From: Dermacentor variabilis
Taxonomy: Eukaryota > Arthropoda > Arachnida > Ixodida > Ixodidae
Direction: 5' to 3'
Assembly: GCF_050947875.1 (NCBI RefSeq)
Contig: NC_134568.1
Coordinates: forward strand, 199,244,258 to 199,308,257
DNA: 64,000 nt
Both the position numbers and the translations under genes were made by a program. Below, in pieces: positions 1 to 10,879 of the stretch. Below the pieces are notes generated by a model. It saw nothing but the letters and a program-made list of their open reading frames with translations, had not been told where the DNA came from and made no database searches. Within the stretch, counting starts at the first letter, position 1. Each line of letters starts with the position of its first letter.

Positions 1-860
1 ACAAGCAACGAACATATGTCCCGACACCATCACTTACTGGGCTTGAATTGGACAGTTACTCCGCAATGCCACAAATATACATTGTGCCCCTACGGTGCTT
101 GATAGCTTCATAGAACCTGTGGCAAAGCCACCAGTCCACCGGATGAACCTCTACTCCATATATCTAGAGATGCTCCATGGATGTATGGACACCGTTGGTA
201 ACCAGATGAACAGCTTCTTGCAGCAGACCATTAGATGGGAAGTAGTGAAATCAGTGGAACTATTGATAAAGCAACAGAGCAGCTTGCAAGACTGCTTTTT
301 CTACCGAGCAAAACGGATGACAATCTCCGTGATGACGAGTGAGTGCCGCGCAACATTCTCAAATCAAGAATTGGATTGAGTGATATGGTTCTGTCCAGAA
401 TGCAGACGGAGCCAAAGGACACTAAACAGTCTATATCGGGACTAAGGTTCGAAGCTGGGCTAGTTTGCTTGCACTTAACTTGGCCAACAGTGCACACGGC
501 TGGAAAACAGAGAATCGCGACACAGGCGCTGTTTCAACGGTTTTCAGCGCATGTGTGTTTGTTTCACTTTGCCACATCACTTCACCGTTTCTCACGTTGA
601 GTCTTTTTCGGGGCTGCCAAAATGTATTGGTAGAGAGTTGTAGCACACGTTGCAAATCAGTCCTTCTCAAAGCTTTATAAATACACTTACAGGGCGATTT
701 CAATAAACTTAATAAATTGTATAAGCGGAGGGTCGTGTCAATTGCTGAGTCGAAAACAAAAACCACAGTATTTGAAGCGTAAAAATACTGGCGTTTGACC
801 GTAAATGCTAATTAAATAACATGTTGACTGAAAACAATCCTAATATAAACTCCCAGACGA
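1..860. other. No gene supported
   Basis: Short overlapping ORFs only (the longest about 110 codons, minus 431-766), with no family features. Nothing repeat-like is recognised. Confidence 0.4.
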
Positions 861-883
861 TCAATTTACCATCCTCAAGGCAG

Positions 884-990
884 TAACTTGGGCTTCTTGA
901 GTACGATGAAGTGCTATAGACGGGAAGAAGAAAGGAGAGACAGACAGGACGAGCGCTACTAACAATTGTGCACATTTATTGGAAAATTTC
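884..990 (-). repeat. Non-palindromic member of the ACCAAC/CCC-flanked repeat family
   Basis: Read on the minus strand, a T/C-rich segment (gcgctcgtcctgtctgtctc) is followed by gtactcaagaagcccaagtt. The same order and similar wording follow the right arms of the palindromes at 13456, 14809, 25623 and 62082 (compare tacaccaacaagtccaa at 25871). No inverted partner arm is present here, so it may show the unit before inversion. The assignment rests on visual alignment. Confidence 0.4.
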
Positions 991-1648
991 GCTGCAGCAG
1001 GACAGTGCGCGCATGCGCCCATGACACTCTGAAACCAGCGACAAAAAGAGCAGGTGCAAAAAACAAGGCGATACGGCAAAATTCACATACAACGCGTGAA
1101 GGGACTGTGTATATATATAGATGTATAACACTTCAATATGCTTAAGAATCCCCCCAATAGTACTTTCGTGAAAAGTTGCACAGATACAAGTCCTTGTTGT
1201 TCGACGAAATCGACGACACACGCCGTCAAAGTGGTAGCGACATGTTCAGCAGCTGTAATCCGTGAAAAGAATCCATTGTGCCTCCGGAAATCGTTAAAGG
1301 GACCGCATGATACAAATTTAAGCAGGTAGAAGCCATTGGGGGTAATGATAGTGGTGTTTCTGCGGTCTTTGACGTCGACAGTAATCTTCCTGTAACCAGA
1401 ACGAAGGTCAATAGCAGAAAAATAGTGGCAATGCGCGAGGCAATGGGAACACGGCTCTTTCGTGACTTCGTTGAGGATGCAGAAGTGCCAAGTGTCGCCC
1501 TTTCTGAGAAGTAGTGCCGTAGTGCCGGCGACGCCCAATGACTAGAGGAACGCTCAACGGTGACGCTGACAGGCGTTTTATCGACTTTTCTTTCGATAGC
1601 CTGACATTCTACTGCACACAGGCAATATGGACGTTTGTGAACATGGCT

Positions 1649-2168
1649 TATTAATTTATTAATTATGGGGTTTTACGTGCCAAAACCACTTTCTGATTAT
1701 GAGGCACGTTGTAGTGGAGGACTTCGGAAATTTCGACCACCTGGGGTTCTTTAACGTGCACCTAAATCTAAGTACACGGTTGTTTTCGCATTTTTTTTAT
1801 TGCGATAAAGACTTGCCCTTAAGGCATAATTCTTGATGCGTATGTGTGTATTATATGTGTGCTGTGAGGCCTGTGTTGTGTATGAATTGAAGCAGTGTTT
1901 TGTGGAATCTGTTTTCATGTATCGTATCCAGCGGTCATGGCTGGTTGTCACACTGTAGCGGAGGCCGGCTTGCAGTAGGAGACGCGAGCGTTCCAATTTT
2001 AAACCAGTACATGTCCATATTAGGTGGTATGCGTCTGCTTCCATCACAAATGCATACCATTTCCGCATTTCGTCCCCATCGAAATGAGGCCGCCGTGGCC
2101 GGGATTCGATCCCGCGACTTCGTGCTCAGCAGCCCAACACCATAGCCACTGAGCAACCACGGCGGGTT
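1649..2168 (-). mobile_element. tRNA-derived SINE (family A), interrupted, with 15-bp target duplication
   Basis: On the minus strand the head (acccgccgtggttgctcagt, 2167-2145) has an A-box-like TGGCTATGG context and a B-box-like gatcgaatcc. The body is the 'pseudo-tail' ending gcacgtaaaaccccat at about 1665. It is flanked by perfect copies of tttgtgaacatggct at 1634-1648 and 2169-2183, a 15-bp target-site duplication in gypsy sequence. Related copies lie at 7047, 14939, 37492, 42889 and 44953. The family resembles the Ruka-type SINEs described from ticks. Confidence 0.8.
1787..2070 (-). mobile_element. 5'-truncated LINE 3' end inserted in SINE A
   Basis: The SINE body is interrupted by about 275 bp. 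On the minus strand this reads as the C-terminus of a non-LTR reverse transcriptase ORF (MEADAYHLIWTCTGLKLERS, then LLQAGLRYSVTTSHDRW) and ends in aataaa plus an A-run (a T-run at 1791-1798 on the plus strand). A short cgcattt at 1787-1793 and 2064-2070 is a candidate target duplication, blurred by the A-tail. The His/Cys spacing near the end (DAYHLIWTC) suits LINE C-terminal zinc knuckles. Confidence 0.6.
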
Positions 2169-4605
2169 TTTGTGAACATGGCTAACCGGTGGCATCGCTG
2201 GTGCCTATGCTATGCGCAATAAACGAAGTTTGACCGAACATACGGGCATCACAGTTAAAAACACCGCGGTACAAAGACAACAAGTGGCGAAGATCGTGAG
2301 CGTAAAGAGGCACAAGTGCAGGGGATATCGTGTCATTACAGGCATCAGTGGAATTCAGGGCCATAAGGTCGACGCTAGCAGGCAACAACGTAGCAACAGT
2401 AATAAAACGCATAAGGTTGTGCTCATCGAAGATACGCCTGCAGGGTGGAAATGGCTGCGATGACCCTAAGTTCGCGAGCAGAATGTGAACGTGGTTAACG
2501 GCAACCTTCAAACCACAGCCGGACATCCACGGTCGCAGATAGCACGTAAGCATCGTTTGAAACCGGAGGAATCACCGACAGCGTGACGCAGGTGATAGCG
2601 TAAGACTCCAGACGGTCCAAATCATTGGGACATAACCATGTCGATGTGTTGGTGGCCACATAAGTTTCAAGAGGAATTTCTAACTGCAGAAGGCGCGGTA
2701 CGCATTCAACACGAGCGGCATAGCTGGACAGAAAATCGTGGCCAACAGTAAGATCGTCAGGCACTGATCAAGGACAGTAAATAAAACAGACGTCTGACCA
2801 GCGATATACAAACGACTTTTGCACATACCTGCGAATTAAAGTGTTCATTCATCGGTGACTCGTACGTCCAACAAGGCAGCCGTGTGAGCCCTCTCAGGGG
2901 GCGACGACGGAGGTGGGTGTTCGTAACGGATATTTAGGCGCCAATGCCCATAGGCTCTTATAATAGGCACGCCGTCGACTCCAACGTCTATTCAATGGCC
3001 AGAAGATTGTGTAATATGGGCACAGCCTGTAGATGATTTTTGGTTCGATCGGGCAATGCAGCATCGCCTCTTGGATGTGCATTATATAGCATTTTGAGAT
3101 AAAGTAACGCGAGATAGTCAGCGACGGGTAGATTCCAAGTAGCGGTGATCGGTAACGGCAATCCTCTGCATGGTGACGGTGAGCGGGTGGAACGTCCTGT
3201 TGTAACAGTTGTAACAAACAACGGAAGCTCATCGCTCACTAAACTGAGCTTGCTTCTTGTCGTAACTGCAATAGTCGAAGGCACGCACTTAAGGGCGATG
3301 ATGACCAGCAACAGTAGCAACATTGTGATACCTTACCGACTCTGCTGTAATAAAAATATATGACTCTATCGCGGAGCACTCGGCAGGAGAAGCGTCAGAA
3401 GAATGGGGCTGACATGATTGATTGATTCTTTATTGATTTATCACATATACATGTGATGGGAGGCGAAGGGAAAAGCCATTCAAGGATGGCTTGAGGGAGT
3501 GCTTCGCCCCCACGCTGGCAAAGACAACAGCAGAGGCACACACGTCCTGTTCACATGGTCGTACACATTTACAAACATCAATGTAGTCCGCGGCAAGGAT
3601 GGGCTTGATGCCAACGTTCGCCAACTTCTGGCGATCAACAAACTACATCAGGGAGATCGAAGTGCACTAATCGTCGTGTGGTTGGCTCCGTAGACGAGAA
3701 GAAAAGGCACACTCGATCTCGTGGGGGAACATGCGCACTAAGCTGTCGGGGGTAAGCGGCAGACGGCGCACATTGGATGTTCTCACAAGACGTCAGACGA
3801 TACGGTCACGGTGTTGGGCAGGCGCTCGAAGTAATGCACAATAAGAGAAATGTTTGAGATTGGCAGATTGAAAGTGTTGAGCTCGCGGCTCACTATATCG
3901 AGGTCCGGCACATGGTTACAAACCTGCCATCAAATAGCCAAGATGCTCTTAATATACGTGATTCATGACTCAGTTCATCTTTGAGCATGAGTCGCGAGTC
4001 TTTTTTTTTTTTTTTTGTAGCGTGCTGACGATCGCCTCGGTTGCTGAAGAGGTGCGAAATTTTTTGTTTGGATTGGGGGTCAGCTCCTCTTGAATTCGCG
4101 TAATAGCGGGGACTGAGTGGTTGTACGGGCTGATGTACTCATGCTTACAGAGCCAGTCGTCGATATTGAGAGTGCCCGCGCCACGAAAGGTTCCAGGATA
4201 ACGGGGCTAAGACAAGATGGCAGAAAGCGTTGAGGCTGAAGTCAAAGCGTCGCATTGTACTCGAGGTCGGAGGTATCACGAGAACGGCCCTGTGGAGTTC
4301 TGTATGAACTTGAGGTACACTGCACCTCCACCATAATGTTACGGGAAAGACAGTAAGGGGGACATATATTTACAGACTATTTACAAAGACTATTTACATA
4401 GCGAATTTACGTTGAACATGGTACTGTGGCAAGCGAACCTTGATCCAGCAGCCGGCGAGTAACTTCGTTCAAACTCGAGTACAGCGTCCCGCGAGTTGGC
4501 CATATTTGTGCAAACTGTCCATGGCGACGTGATAATTGTGCGTACCGAGAAAGTGTTCGATGCGGCACAAATTTTCGAGCACAGGGTGTCTGGCATGCGC
4601 CGCAG

Positions 4606-4952
4606 GCATCAGTGTGCGAGCAGCGCGCCGAGGAGGGACGGCCCGCAGCCGCCGGCGCACGCAGCAGCAGCGCCTCGTGCGGGGGCATGCTGGAGGCGAG
4701 CAGCGCGTGTCCGCTCGGCGACTTGGGCAAAGTGGTGAAGCTCGAGGAGTGGGCCGCGGCGGCCGCCGCCCCGCCGGGCGCTTACCGCTACCCGCACCAC
4801 CACCTGCACCCGCCGACGCCGCAGCCAGGACCCGCACCGACTGGCCGACAGGTGGGCCGCTACGCCACCAGCGCAGGGGTGCCCGGGGAGCCGACACTCA
4901 AGGGCTCCCCGGGTCCCGTGGACTCTTCGCTGTTGGTCAGCTTCAGGGACAG
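4606..4952 (+). CDS. Host gene, exon 1 (5' limit uncertain), Pro/Ala/His-rich protein
   Basis: Seen: an open, GC-rich frame ending at a good donor (ag|gtgagc, GT at 4953). From the only in-frame Met (4687) it reads MLEASSACPLGDLGKVVKLE, then a six-Ala run, a His/Pro stretch (YPHHHLHPPTPQPGPAPTG) and a segment ending LLVSFRD. The last codon is split after two bases (phase 2) and is completed by the first base of exon 2. The 5' limit has two options. It may be an internal exon starting at 4606 after an AG at 4604-4605, with the frame open from there and a poor pyrimidine tract. Or it may be a first coding exon with ATG at 4687 and 5' UTR before it. No domain is recognised; the composition suits a disordered N-terminal region of a regulatory protein, which is inference only. 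A Ty3/gypsy remnant ends about 200 bp upstream. Confidence 0.6.
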
Positions 4953-6154
4953 GTGAGCATCACTCAATGCTTCCTTTTCCCCAACTGTTATGCATGAGCC
5001 AAAGGGCAGCACCCGTACACGAGCATGTTGACCGACAGTGCAGCGCCGTTCCCCTCGCCGCACACATGGTTCAATGTACTTGGTCACGTGGGCGGACATT
5101 GTAAGAATGGCTTCCACGTCGTACGCCAGTAGCCTATCAGTTACACGCCGTGCAACAGGAAAGAACGGCTTTTTTCGTTTTCGTAAAGGATGATGCACTG
5201 CTGGCAGCTGTAGGACCTCGGTGCTCACCAGGCAACTTCTATGCTTCCTTTCTATGCTTCTTGCCCGTGATTGAGGACATCTGTACTTCCACTCGATGAA
5301 ATGTATGGGCGCTTACTTTGCCCGCTTCTTATGTTTCGGTAAGTGCATCCTTCTCGTGGAGGATTGCTTATGAGGTGCGAGCGGCCGAGCGCAGAAACTT
5401 GCCAGAGGCACCGATGCCTTTCCACCATTTATCTGCCACTCTGTATTTGTTTGGTGCCCACCAAACGCCGAGCTTCCCACCCGGCGTCGCGCTCTTCGAC
5501 AGAACATGCAATTGCCACAAACTGTGTCTTTGCCCTTGTCCGTTTCCACTGCCGTGCCTGTGCTAAGTTCGCCATGTACTGTGTTCTTTTATTCCCCTGC
5601 TGGTCTTCACAGACTTGCCGCGTGGTCGCCACATGCCATTGCTTCCTTTCGCCTTCTCTGCCTGTTGTACATCTCCACAACTTCCATACGCTTACGTCGG
5701 CCATTACCGCCATCGCTTAGACCAACCGAAAGCTCAGGCGTAAAACGAAACTAATCTTTACTATTATAATAGCAAAATAAAATAAAAATTATAAAGTGTT
5801 GGAGAGCGAGAGAAGAAACATATTTATTAATCACCTAGTACTGTGCCCTGTAGCTCCGGGATGGCCCTGATATGGAATAACGCCCATGTCTCGTGAAACT
5901 GTAAACTATTGGAGACCAATGACGATGCTCCCCCTTCCCTCCGCCTTCCTCGTAGCGTAATTACATGGCAGTGATGCATGACGGTGGTGTTAGATATGGT
6001 GGAGTTCTGACTAGTGGCTGTCACTCGTGACTAATCTAATTCGAGGTAATGCAACCAGAAGCGAGCGTCATGTCGCTGCCTGCATCCTCAGCGACGTTGT
6101 CTATATTCCTCAGGCGCGTGTCGGTCTAATGCGATCGTGGTTGGTCGGACGCAG
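4953..6154 (+). other. Intron 1 of the host gene (1,202 bp)
   Basis: The borders are GT (4953-4954) and AG (6153-6154, gacgcag). The pyrimidine tract before the acceptor is weak, so support comes mainly from the phase match and uninterrupted reading across the junction. The interior (5000-6100) is unique-looking sequence. I see no transposon protein and no convincing gene; the overlapping ORFs at 5300-5750 are short and lack family features. Confidence 0.55.
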
Positions 6155-6438
6155 GTACTTGGGCGCTTCGGCTCCGCCCTTCGGGGGCATGGGTCCGTTC
6201 CTGGGGCCGCCGCCACCCCCGCACTTCCTGGGCTCTGCGGCCGAGTCCGTGGCCTCCAAGGGCACCTCCGAGGTTGCACGAAGACCGGCGGGCCGCGGAT
6301 CGGCATCGGCCAGCCCTGCGAGCCCCGCTGGAGGTTCGTTGGCCCCTCCACACGTCACCAGGCCCGCACTGCCACCTGCCGCAACTTCGGCCGCGGGGAC
6401 AGACAAGAGATCTTTCGCAGCCAATGAACATTCGTCCG
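6155..6438 (+). CDS. Host gene, exon 2, Pro/Gly/Ala/Ser-rich
   Basis: The first base completes the Arg codon split at the exon 1 end; the frame then reads RYLGASAPPFGGMGPFLGPP, a five-Pro run, HFLGSAAESVASKG, and a long Ala/Ser/Pro segment ending SFAANEHSS. The exon ends at ccg|gtgagc (GT at 6439) with one base of the next codon (phase 1). There are no stops across 284 bases and GC content is far above the flanks. No catalytic or zinc-binding pattern is visible. The proline patch and low complexity suggest a disordered linker, possibly of a chromatin or transcription factor; I cannot name the family. Confidence 0.62.
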
Positions 6439-6982
6439 GTGAGCAGCACTTCCACTGTCTCTGACCCACGCAATGTGACGCCCGCACCCCGGCTGTTGTA
6501 CTGAATGCCGTACTTCATACCTCGGTGCTTGACCTAGGTGCTCTTACAATTCGACGCAGACAGAGGCACGTAGCACCCGCAGAATAACTAATATGTGCCG
6601 CACATTTTGAATGTTTGGGTTTCTCCTCGTGCGGGCTTTATTGCATTTATCCAGGCGCCGTAAAGAAATAAAAAAAACGAACAATAACTTCTTTTGTTTG
6701 GCAGTCACGAAGACAGCCTTAGTTTACACTTTGCAGTTTACACTTTCAACAATACCTTAAAATATACTCGCTGTTAAAATACATGTCTTTAGATATAGTA
6801 CATCATAATTCGCCCGCGGCAACACGAATTTCAATCTCATTATTCAACCCAAACCATGGTCTTATATTTGCTGTAAATAATCAACTATGCTATACTTTGT
6901 GTCCCTGCATGTGCGTCGAGTTACCGATTGCGCTTCCGCAGAATCGTTTACCATATTCCGTATCCCTATGCTTGCAGTCATA

Positions 6983-7868
6983 GATTAACTCGACCTCCTC
7001 GGCGATCTGCTAGCCTGCTTGCTTAGCTCAGATGGTAGAGCGACGACCCCGCCGCGGTGACTCAGCGGCTTTGGCGTAACGCTGCTGAACACGAGGTCGC
7101 GGGATCGATTCTTAGGCCGTGACACTCGCATTTATATGGGGACAAAGAATACAAGATGAAGTTGAAGCTTATTCAAAATAGGAAAAGTACACAGGAAATA
7201 AAGTACAAGGACATCTGAATACCTAGCTCAAGGCTAGTTGGGATCCACACAGTTCCACAGTTGGGATCCACACAGATCCATACAGTCATAAGGGCAATAC
7301 GACAAAGTATAAATAAATTATATATACATAGATATTCATTTATAAACACAAGGCAGGGAACGTGTAATAGCTACGAAAAAAAATTTGTATGTAGTAACTA
7401 TACACTGCAAGTGAAAAATAAAAACAGATGTGTACACCATCGAGATGAAAACCCTATGCAGATAATAGTAGTGAGTGATCATGGGATTTCCCTGATATTG
7501 AAAAAAATTTTGCTTGTTTTCTAAGTACTCGATATCGCCCGAGTACTTAAAGTACAAGTACGCCCGAATACGAGTGCACGTTAAGGAATACCAAGTCGCG
7601 AAAATTATTCCAGAGTCCCCAATTTACGGTGTGCCTACCATATGTTGGTTTTGCACTCAAAATCTAAGAACAGAATTCTTCTCAATGGTAAAGCGATCGG
7701 CCCGGAAAGGCGTTTGTAAAGGGCTGAATCGCCGGAGCAGGACGAATTCTGTTCAACCGCGACGCTTTCTCTCTGAAAAATCCTGTATGGGCTTCCTTTG
7801 TAGCCTCGCGCTGCAGTCGGGTGGATGACCGTTTGCCCTCTCGCATCGACGAGTGCTGCCGCTGCCAA
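6983..7868 (+). mobile_element. tRNA-derived SINE (family B), split by a second insertion
   Basis: The tRNA-like head (ttagctcagatggtagagcg) lies at 7023-7042. The continuation (cccggaaaggcgtttg, then the body with aggacgaattctgttcaacc, ctgtatgggcttcctttgta and gggtggatgaccg) lies at 7698-7835. The halves are separated by about 640 bp, and ctca(g)atggtagagcgac (7028-7044) is nearly repeated at 7681-7697, as expected of a target duplication. Uninterrupted relatives at 57603 and 57838 show the original order. Confidence 0.65.
7045..7680 (+). mobile_element. Insertion in SINE B: SINE A head plus unassigned sequence
   Basis: It starts with the family A head on the plus strand (ccgccgcggtgactcagcgg, then gaggtcgcgggatcgatt). 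The family A body breaks off after about 90 bp (near 7140). The remainder (7140-7680) is AT-rich and unassigned, with a local 15-bp direct repeat gttgggatccacaca at 7241 and 7261. It may be a chimeric retroposon or a second nested insertion. Confidence 0.5.
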
Positions 7869-9318
7869 TTTTCATTTGACCCGCTCTAATAATTTTCGTC
7901 GGGAAAGATGACCGTGGTTTACTGATACTAATGCCTGGTGTAGCTTACCATCAGAAATGAAAATGGCAAAAAACTTTACGACGGCAATACAGCACGATGC
8001 ACAACTTTAATTTTGTCTTCGTTTCCGAAGTTTCACCTGTGGGCCGGAATATTTTTCCGTGCCATTTACTTTTCCCTGACGTGACTATACCGTTACTTCT
8101 CCAAGATTTCATTCTTGTTTGTTCCACCCTGTATGCATTTACTGTTATTCTACACTTCTGCACAATTACCTTTAAATATGCTAGGCGTTATGTACTCATA
8201 TCTGGTTGCTGACGCGTCTTATTTTGTAATAATGTCGTATTATTTTAATTATGGTCGCACTGGTTACTATATGCTGAACATTGTACACGTATATTTTTTT
8301 TTTTGCCCCCATGTAAATAATTTTAAACTTGGACCCATGGCTAGTCGAAGGCAATGGGCCTAAACAGTGATGTACATGTTCTAAAAAAATCTTGAAGCTG
8401 AAAAAAACAGAAACAAATTTATAGGCTTGCACGTGTGACTTTGTGGTGACGTAAGGCCCTCGGCGAGGCGCTGAGCTTTGACGTTGATTACCCTCTCATT
8501 GTATTAATGAAAATAAATGTAAGATAAACGGCTAAGAAATATGTTAAGTATAAAAAATAAATTAGCGCTCTTTCCCGTCATCGAGTGAGATTTTGTAAAA
8601 TCAATGGTAAAGGCGTGAAGAATTGTAGGAAAAATATTTCATCTTACTTTATTCAGACGCCTTTCTTCTAGTTAAAGAAACATAAACGAGTTGAAACTGA
8701 AATATTAGCGCATGTGGCATAAGAATACTGTAAGAAGTGAACTTGAGTGACTCGCCCGTCTACAAAACAAGAGCCGCCTGTGTACAGTTCACGACAGAAT
8801 TAAGCTCACCAACAAAAACGGTGAGTTTTATTCTATTCAGCACATAGGCTGGAAGTGAGAGGCCGATTTCAGCTGCGGCCGTCGGAGGCTACCTGAGGCT
8901 CTGCGGCGTCGTTGCTGCAATGCTACAGTACCAAGCAATGATAACATTTCTTGGCCTGTTGTCTGGAAGCGCGCTTCACCCTCATGACATGGTGCAGTTA
9001 GTGGTAGCGCACGTACGACTGCGGTACCGAATTGCAATGAGGCAGAATCAAGCTGAACTGAGAGGCCCGTATAGCTTGCGACCGAAACAGTCTTCCGCAT
9101 AAAGTTGTTCTCGAGGGGTCCTCATGATCACGTGGGTAATAGGGCCCAGGGTTGATTGAAGAAACAGCAGAACGAATCCTTAGACGCTTTCACATGTGTA
9201 TCTACCCATCTATGAGCCAGTTGCGTCTGCTTTTAACAGGGGGATGTCGGTGGGAATGCAAGATAGGCTGGTAGAACATAAGAATGATGTCATATCATCT
9301 GCGTGTCAGGGTACGACA

Positions 9319-9321
<3 letters not shown>

Positions 9322-9408
<87 letters not shown>
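9322..9408. repeat. (AT)n microsatellite
   Basis: About 43 uninterrupted AT units. The tract sits just upstream of a tRNA-like repeat (9481). Confidence 0.98.
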
Positions 9409-9409
<1 letters not shown>

Positions 9410-9480
9410 GTGCACGTGGGGAACACTCGCAGGGTTAGTCTAGTAGTAACACATTAATACCCCAGAAAATGGATGACAAA

Positions 9481-9640
9481 ACGGTGCCGCGGTAGCTCAA
9501 TTGGTAGAGCATCACACGCGTAATGCCAAGACGTGGGATCGTTCCCGACCTGCAGCAAGTTCTCTTTCTTTTTCATCCACTAACATTAACATTAATTTAT
9601 CATTTCTTTAATTCGTTTAGTAATTACAAGTAATTTTCCC
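9481..9640 (+). repeat. tRNA-like SINE-type repeat (family C)
   Basis: 9486-9560 keeps a tRNA-like A box (ggtagctcaattggtagagc) and B box (gtgggatcgttcccgacc). The would-be anticodon loop is cgcgtaa with a non-T at position 33 and imperfect stems, so this is a tRNA-derived repeat, not a working tRNA gene. A T/C-rich stretch and an AT-rich tail follow. A better-folded relative is on the minus strand at 30688-30770. Confidence 0.55.
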
Positions 9641-9772
9641 TGTGCTGTCCTTGGTGTCTTTGCTATTGGCTTGGCTTCTTATGAAGCCTTCTTCTTACGC
9701 GTTGGCTTCTTATGATATGAATATCAAAAAAAAAATTGGGCCCCTCGGTTAAACCCCATTTCTTCTCGTTTT

Positions 9773-9897
<125 letters not shown>

Positions 9898-9989
9898 TAT
9901 AGGTGTGTGTGTGGGGGTATAATGCTGTTGACGTCCTTACAGTTTTCCTATTTCCACGAAGCACCTGTGAGCTTCCGTTATACGCCCGC

Positions 9990-10790
9990 GGTTGTCGTCA
10001 TCTCCCACCGCGGTGAGCGCCGCAAATCACTGAATACAAGCGAGAAGACGCTTGCACAGAGCGGGCCCTTTTTATTGAGCTTTTCTTTTTCGATGGCGAT
10101 GGCTCATAAATTCAGCGAAACGACCGCGCCCATTCAGTGGCAGGGCGCGGAGGTCGCCCACGCCCGCGCGCTCTGCCCCGCGATGTGCTCACCGTCAACG
10201 CCAGGTGCCGCTGTCAACCTGCGCCGGCGTCACGCGATAGGTCGCCACGTCCACTACGCCGCCGACGCTGCGGTAACAAATGTGGTTGATGCCACGGGTG
10301 CGCGCCGGGTGGCACCGAGCGCTTTGCCGGGAGCCGCGGTTGCCATCTCTACCTGCGCCGTCGCTTCCGTCGCATCACGCGACGACCTCTGGCGATCGGC
10401 GAACAACAAAAGGTGCGCTTTGCGCGCTACCAAAGTCCCCCCTTGTGCTCCTTTTCCCCCCCTACGCAATTCTCCAAACCGCAACATCCTCTAAAAAACT
10501 CCCCCCCCGCCCTCCCCCCAGATGCTCCCGCAGCGCGCGTTTATCGAGCGGGGTCATCAGAAGGCCAGGTGAAATATGCCCGGTGGCAAAACGCCGTGCC
10601 CACCTCGCCGACATTAATCACGGGACTCGAACCGCACATCACTCTCGTGTACGTCGCGCGCACGCTACCGCTCGCGCCAGACTGGCACCGCGCGCTGTCT
10701 CGCCTCAGCCTTCCGCGCACGTCCCCTGCGGCACTGCCGTGTGTCACGGCACGATTTTCAGGGGGCATTTTTTTTTTCTCTCTTGTAGTG
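9990..10790. other. GC-rich, CpG-rich block
   Basis: A roughly 800-bp GC-rich island in AT-rich DNA. Overlapping ORFs on both strands (such as the frame running to 10494) are Arg/Ala/Pro-rich, show no family features and look like GC shadows. It could be a repeat or a regulatory CpG island. Confidence 0.4.
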
Positions 10791-10879
10791 TACGCTATAC
10801 TTCGACTGAGACTTATCGTATTGAACGGAAATTGTCGACCTGTTTACATTAATCGTTCGTCACTCGACGCACGAGGGGC

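Larger units (their letters stand above)
1083..4400 (-). mobile_element. Decayed Ty3/gypsy LTR-retrotransposon, gag to reverse transcriptase
   Basis: Read on the minus strand, three parts of a gypsy polyprotein lie in order. (1) About 4400-4060 resembles gag (a segment like GTLNIDDWLCKHEYISPYNH). (2) 2764-2190 is the protease-RT linker, with GHDFLSSYAARVEC, LQLEIPLE and a later ALVPLYAHDLRHLLSLYRGV stretch. (3) 1540-1090 is the RT N-terminal region (LLLRKGDTWHFCI, FSAIDLRSGYRKI, TTIITPNGFY), split by frameshifts around 1300. No LTR, intact YxDD motif, RNase H or integrase is visible. It is interrupted by a SINE at 1649-2168 and possibly by foreign sequence around 3410-3650. It is clearly a dead copy. 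It approaches host exon 1 to within about 200 bp. Confidence 0.72.

Noticed and set aside
9486..9560. A tRNA gene
   Set aside because: A and B boxes are present but the anticodon arm is mismatched, position 33 is not T, and the same unit recurs with retroposon-like tails.
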